Shown: positions 61,281 through 64,000 of the stretch, one piece after another | Position numbering within the stretch: the stretch's first letter is position 1 | How the letters are laid out: each line of letters begins with the position of its first letter | DNA from: Phocaeicola_A sp045545095 | GTDB taxonomy: Bacteria > Bacteroidota > Bacteroidia > Bacteroidales > Bacteroidaceae | Assembly: GCA_045545095.1 (NCBI GenBank) | Contig: JAZQAG010000031.1 | Coordinates: 1-64,000 of the forward strand | Length of the DNA stretch: 64,000 nucleotides | Direction of reading: 5' to 3' | Notes under the pieces: model-generated | What the model saw: only the letters and a program-made list of their open reading frames with translations | Told to the model about the DNA's origin: nothing | Database searches by the model: none | Program-made: the position numbers and the translations under genes

Positions 61281-62504
61281 TTATTCTAAACGTAATGTGC
61301 AAATGTAATATTTCCTGACTTTCTTGGATAGCGTAGATATATTCAGCATGTCAGAGGCATAGGCGATATCGTGTGTCTCGCCATCTTTGAACATGATGTC
61401 GATGCTATCATCCTCTTTACTGTACATGTCTTTTCCAATGGAATTGGTGCATAAGAAATACTCCGAATCCTTTAGGCTGATATTCAGGTGCGTACTTATG
61501 TCTTTAAGTAGCTTTGCTTTATATTCTTTACTGATTGGTTTGTCAGAGACTTCGACTCTGAAAAGCTTCCGGTTGATAATTCCTTTACTTAATGTGGATA
61601 GGATTATGTCCGGATGGTCACACCAGATTTTTAAGGAAGTCCAGATGTCGTTATCGTCTAATTTTGTATAATTATCTAAACAAATCGGATTTGTTTTGAA
61701 ATCTTCCGAAGTTATATTATTGTATAGAAAGAAATGAAGTGCAGGTGAGGCGAATAGATCAATGCCCTTTTCGGCCAGCTCCTTAGCACGTAATAGAGCG
61801 CTTACCAACATCTTTTCTGCGGCTACGGATGTTTTGTGCAGATATACTTGCCAATACATCAGCCGTCGTGCCATCAGGTAATTCTCTATAGAATAAATCC
61901 CTTTGGAGTCAACTACCAGATGGTCATCTTTTACATTCAGCATCTTGATGATACGTGCCGAGCCGATGTTGCCCTCCGTCACTCCCGTATAGAAACTGTC
62001 GCGTCGCAAGTAATCCAGACGATCCATGTCCAACTGGCTGCTGATGAGCTGGTGCAGGAACTTCTTCGGATATTCATCTTTGAATATCTGTATGGCCAGA
62101 TTCAGTTGCCCTTTCATCTCGTTGTTCATACGTTCCATCAGCATCAGTGAAATTTCCTCGTGGCTGATACCTTTCACTAATGTGTGTTCAAGTACATGTG
62201 AGAAAGGCCCATGACCGATGTCGTGCATCAGGATGGCGGCTTGTACGGCCTCGGCTTCGCTATCGAAGATAAAGTTTCCCTTCATCCTCAATGTATTGAT
62301 AGCCTCTGTGGTCAGGTAAAAAGCTCCTAATGAGTGTTGGAAACGCGTGTGTTGTGCCCCAGGATATACGATGGATGAGAGTCCCAGTTGCTTGATGCGT
62401 GTCAGACGTTGTAGGATAGGGTGGGTCACGATGTCGTAGAGCAACCCTTTGGGTATGTTGATGAATCCGAAGACAGGGTCGTTGATTATCTTGCGATCTT
62501 GCAT
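61281..62504 (-). CDS. HD-domain phosphohydrolase (SAMHD1/dGTPase-like)
   Basis: 407 residues. HD motif with His52 and His57 in QHTRFQHSLG and H94-D95 in MHDIGHGPFSHVLEH; the downstream Asp is in SQLDMDRLDYLRRDS. Such proteins hydrolyse nucleotides, often dNTPs. In Bacteroides it commonly sits next to lpxD. Substrate unknown. The start is a single ATG preceded by the repeat at 62514-62606. Confidence 0.88.
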   Translation of the reverse strand: MQDRKIINDPVFGFINIPKGLLYDIVTHPILQRLTRIKQLGLSSIVYPGAQHTRFQHSLGAFYLTTEAINTLRMKGNFIFDSEAEAVQAAILMHDIGHGPFSHVLEHTLVKGISHEEISLMLMERMNNEMKGQLNLAIQIFKDEYPKKFLHQLISSQLDMDRLDYLRRDSFYTGVTEGNIGSARIIKMLNVKDDHLVVDSKGIYSIENYLMARRLMYWQVYLHKTSVAAEKMLVSALLRAKELAEKGIDLFASPALHFFLYNNITSEDFKTNPICLDNYTKLDDNDIWTSLKIWCDHPDIILSTLSKGIINRKLFRVEVSDKPISKEYKAKLLKDISTHLNISLKDSEYFLCTNSIGKDMYSKEDDSIDIMFKDGETHDIAYASDMLNISTLSKKVRKYYICTLRLE

Positions 62505-62513
62505 GCTTTATAG

Positions 62514-62606
62514 TTATTAGCTACGAGCTACAAGTTACGAGTGGAGGCAATAAACTATTTTTCTTATGTTTATTACTCACCCGTAACTTGTAGCTCGTAA
62601 CTCATT
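62514..62606. repeat. TAGCTACGAGCTACAAG repeat, pyrF-HD gap
   Basis: Left arm with ATTAGCTACGAGCTACAAG and TTACGAGTGGAGG, right arm with CCGTAACTTGTAGCTCGTAAC and TCATTACTTATTC. The arms are reverse-complementary around an AT-rich centre. Same family as 58596-58694. Confidence 0.7.
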
Positions 62607-63423
62607 ACTTATTCAATTGTTCAGCCATCTGCTCTTGTACTTTCTTGGCTTCTATGCCAGCCACTTCGGCAAAGCGCTCGGTCTTGTCTGCATAGATGAT
62701 GGCACGGCTTGAGTTCACGATGAGGCCACAATCTTTGGTCATACCATACTTGCATACTTCTTCGAGACTGCCGCCTTGTGCACCTACGCCAGGCACCAGC
62801 AAGAAGTGGTTGGGCACAATCTTACGGATGTCCTCAAACATGCGTCCTTGCGTGGCACCTACCACATACATCATGTTTTCATCGTTGGCCCACTCTTGGC
62901 TCTTGCGGAGCACTTTCTCAAACAGACGCTCACCTTCAGTGTCGGTGGTCAGCTGGAAATCGTGTGAACCTTTGTTGGATGTCAATGCCAACAGGATAAC
63001 CCACTTGCCTTCGTAAGTGAGGAAGGGAGTCACTGAATCCTCTCCCATGTAAGGAGCTACGGTCACTGAGTCAATATCCATCTCTTCGAAGAAGGTGCGT
63101 GCATACATTTGCGATGTGTTACCGATGTCGCCACGCTTGGCATCGGCGATGATGAACTGTTCGGGGTAATTCTTCTTGATGTACTCCACCGTCTTTTCGA
63201 ATGCAATCCATCCCTTCACACCCATGCTCTCGTAGAAAGCCAAATTGGGCTTGTAGGCGATACAATAGGGAGCGGTGGCATCGATGATAGCCTTGTTGAA
63301 GGCAAAGATAGGATCTTCCTCTTTCAAGAGGTGCTCAGGTATCTTCTTGATATCCGTGTCAAGTCCTACACAGAGGAATGACTTCTTCAATTTGATTTGT
63401 TCAATCAGTTGTTGTTTGTTCAT
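62605..63423 (-). CDS. pyrF: Orotidine 5'-phosphate decarboxylase
   Basis: 272 residues, the longer type of PyrF. Decarboxylates OMP to UMP in pyrimidine synthesis. FLCVGLDTDIKKIP near the start, and DAKRGDIGNTS with the catalytic Asp-Lys-Asp cluster. Its C-terminal residues (EQLNK) end right at the repeat at 62514-62606. Confidence 0.95.
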   Translation of the reverse strand: MNKQQLIEQIKLKKSFLCVGLDTDIKKIPEHLLKEEDPIFAFNKAIIDATAPYCIAYKPNLAFYESMGVKGWIAFEKTVEYIKKNYPEQFIIADAKRGDIGNTSQMYARTFFEEMDIDSVTVAPYMGEDSVTPFLTYEGKWVILLALTSNKGSHDFQLTTDTEGERLFEKVLRKSQEWANDENMMYVVGATQGRMFEDIRKIVPNHFLLVPGVGAQGGSLEEVCKYGMTKDCGLIVNSSRAIIYADKTERFAEVAGIEAKKVQEQMAEQLNK

Positions 63424-63465
63424 GATTTACAGTTATTAGCTACAAGCTACGAGCTACAAGTGAGC
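63424..63465. repeat. TTAGCTACAAGCTACGAGC repeat, next to pyrF
   Basis: One arm of the same family (TTATTAGCTACAAGCTACGA, then GCTACAAGTGAGCAG) between pyrF and the four-helix gene. It encodes the last few residues (TSTAHL) of that gene. Confidence 0.55.
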
Positions 63466-63846
63466 AGTGCTTGTATTGTTATTAGTTCTTAAAGAATTTA
63501 TTAGTCCACAGAGCATCTTGATGACTTCATTTAGCGCATGATTAGCTTCTTCGTATTGTTCAGAGTTTATGTATTGAAGTCTTGTCGAGATTATGAGAAA
63601 CGTTTCCAGTTCAGTTGCTGAACCTAAAGCTATGTGTAAAAACTGTATTAATTCGCTTTTGTTTTTCCGACCAGAACCTTCTGCAATATTGGCAGGAATG
63701 GAAGTTACACACCTTCTTATTTGATTGGTTAGAGCATATAACTCTTCTTTGGGATATTGTTTGGTTAAAGAGTAAATCAATATCACCAAATCCATGCTTT
63801 TTTGCCAAACTAATAAATCCTTATGTGTCTTAATATCTCCCACCAT
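63454..63846 (-). CDS. Four-helix-bundle protein (23S IVP/S23 family)
   Basis: 130 residues matching the diversity-generating/IVP-type four-helix bundle: HKDLLVWQKSMDLVILIY, then RCVTSIPANIAEGSGRKNKSELIQFLHIALGSATELET, the family's hallmark. Relatives were first seen as ORFs in intervening sequences of 23S rRNA; chromosomal copies elsewhere are frequent and of unknown function. It lies between pyrF and prfA and its ends are framed by the repeat family. Confidence 0.8.
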   Translation of the reverse strand: MVGDIKTHKDLLVWQKSMDLVILIYSLTKQYPKEELYALTNQIRRCVTSIPANIAEGSGRKNKSELIQFLHIALGSATELETFLIISTRLQYINSEQYEEANHALNEVIKMLCGLINSLRTNNNTSTAHL

Positions 63847-63859
63847 TATTCGTTATTGT

Positions 63860-63915
63860 CTGCTTTTACTTGTAGCCCATTACTCGTAGCTCGTAGCTCA
63901 TCACTCGTAGCTCAT
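63860..63915. repeat. TAGCTCGTAGCTCATCACT repeat upstream of the four-helix gene
   Basis: Head-to-tail units: ACTTGTAGCCCATT, ACTCGTAGCTCGTAGCTCATC, ACTCGTAGCTCATC. This is the clearest tandem form of the family and shares GAGTGATGAGCTAC (minus strand) with the repeat inside the M56 gene. Confidence 0.7.
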
Positions 63916-64000
63916 CTACAATTCACTCTCCTTCATCCGTTCGGCATTCTCCGCCACGGTCAGCTGGTCGATGCAATCCTGGATGTCGCCATCCATGAAG
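63916..64000 (-). CDS. prfA: Peptide chain release factor 1, 3' end
   Basis: The last 27 codons before a TAG at 63918-63916, running off the window edge. The reading FMDGDIQDCIDQLTVAENAERM resembles the C-terminal segment of release factor 1 in Bacteroidetes. Identity rests on this short tail only. Confidence 0.55.
   Translation of the reverse strand, partial: FMDGDIQDCIDQLTVAENAERMKESEL

Overview
The window looks like a chromosomal segment of a gut Bacteroidales, most likely Bacteroides or Phocaeicola. The evidence is a SusC/SusD pair with pectin-active enzymes, several Bacteroidetes-only families (NVEALA, BF3164-like propeller, DUF6452, DUF6048, DUF4847), many SPII lipoproteins, few Shine-Dalgarno sequences, and repeated -7 elements of the form TAnnTTTG. 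I saw no phage, transposase, integrase or CRISPR array. Family names are from recognition of the sequence; no search was run.

Layout. 0.3-3.7 kb: an NVEALA peptide gene, a beta-propeller protein and a thioredoxin-like/DUF1573 lipoprotein in one overlapping operon, divergent from a two-pass membrane protein with a cytoplasmic winged helix. 3.8-9.7 kb: housekeeping genes on the minus strand (SDR, nadD, gmk, yicC, a sodium:solute symporter, a HIT protein, nfo). 9.9-12.8 kb: a TonB-dependent receptor with an upstream lipoprotein. 13.4-25.9 kb: a pectin-type polysaccharide utilization locus (SusC, SusD, a DUF5123/DUF4957-like lipoprotein, a small lipoprotein, a chitobiase-C-like protein, a PL1 pectate lyase). 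26-30.7 kb: an AsmA-like protein and a PIF1-like ATPase with TPRs. 31.1-31.3 kb: an SRP 4.5S RNA four bases upstream of tRNA-Thr. 31.5-35.9 kb: DUF4199, a glycosyltransferase, DUF6452, DUF6048, mntP and apbE. 36-39.1 kb: a PL1-GH105 fusion. 39.1-46.1 kb: marC, a Crp-like regulator, an M3 peptidase, DUF4847, dCMP deaminase, an S41 protease and 5-formyl-THF cyclo-ligase. 46.3-52.5 kb: an MG2-like protein and a BlaR1/BlaI-type pair. 53-57.8 kb: DUF721, recF, a TPR protein, ribH, tRNA-Tyr, tRNA-Gly, miaA and a PRiA4_ORF3-like protein. 57.8-64 kb: lpxA, lpxC-fabZ, lpxD, an HD hydrolase, pyrF, a four-helix-bundle protein and the 3' end of prfA.

How the genes work together. The PUL would bind and import pectin fragments (SusC/D and surface lipoproteins) after PL1 cleavage. 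The PL1-GH105 fusion 10 kb away could cut polygalacturonate and then remove the unsaturated uronic acid in one polypeptide, covering a step the PUL itself lacks here. lpxA/lpxC-fabZ/lpxD carry early lipid A synthesis. BlaI/BlaR1-like proteins form a plausible envelope-stress circuit with a palindrome at the blaI promoter.

The two most unusual signals are the NVEALA/propeller/DUF1573 cassette facing a membrane-anchored winged-helix regulator, and a class of intergenic elements built from one short word repeated in both orientations. The word differs at each locus, and one such word family also occurs in frame inside the BlaR1-like gene.
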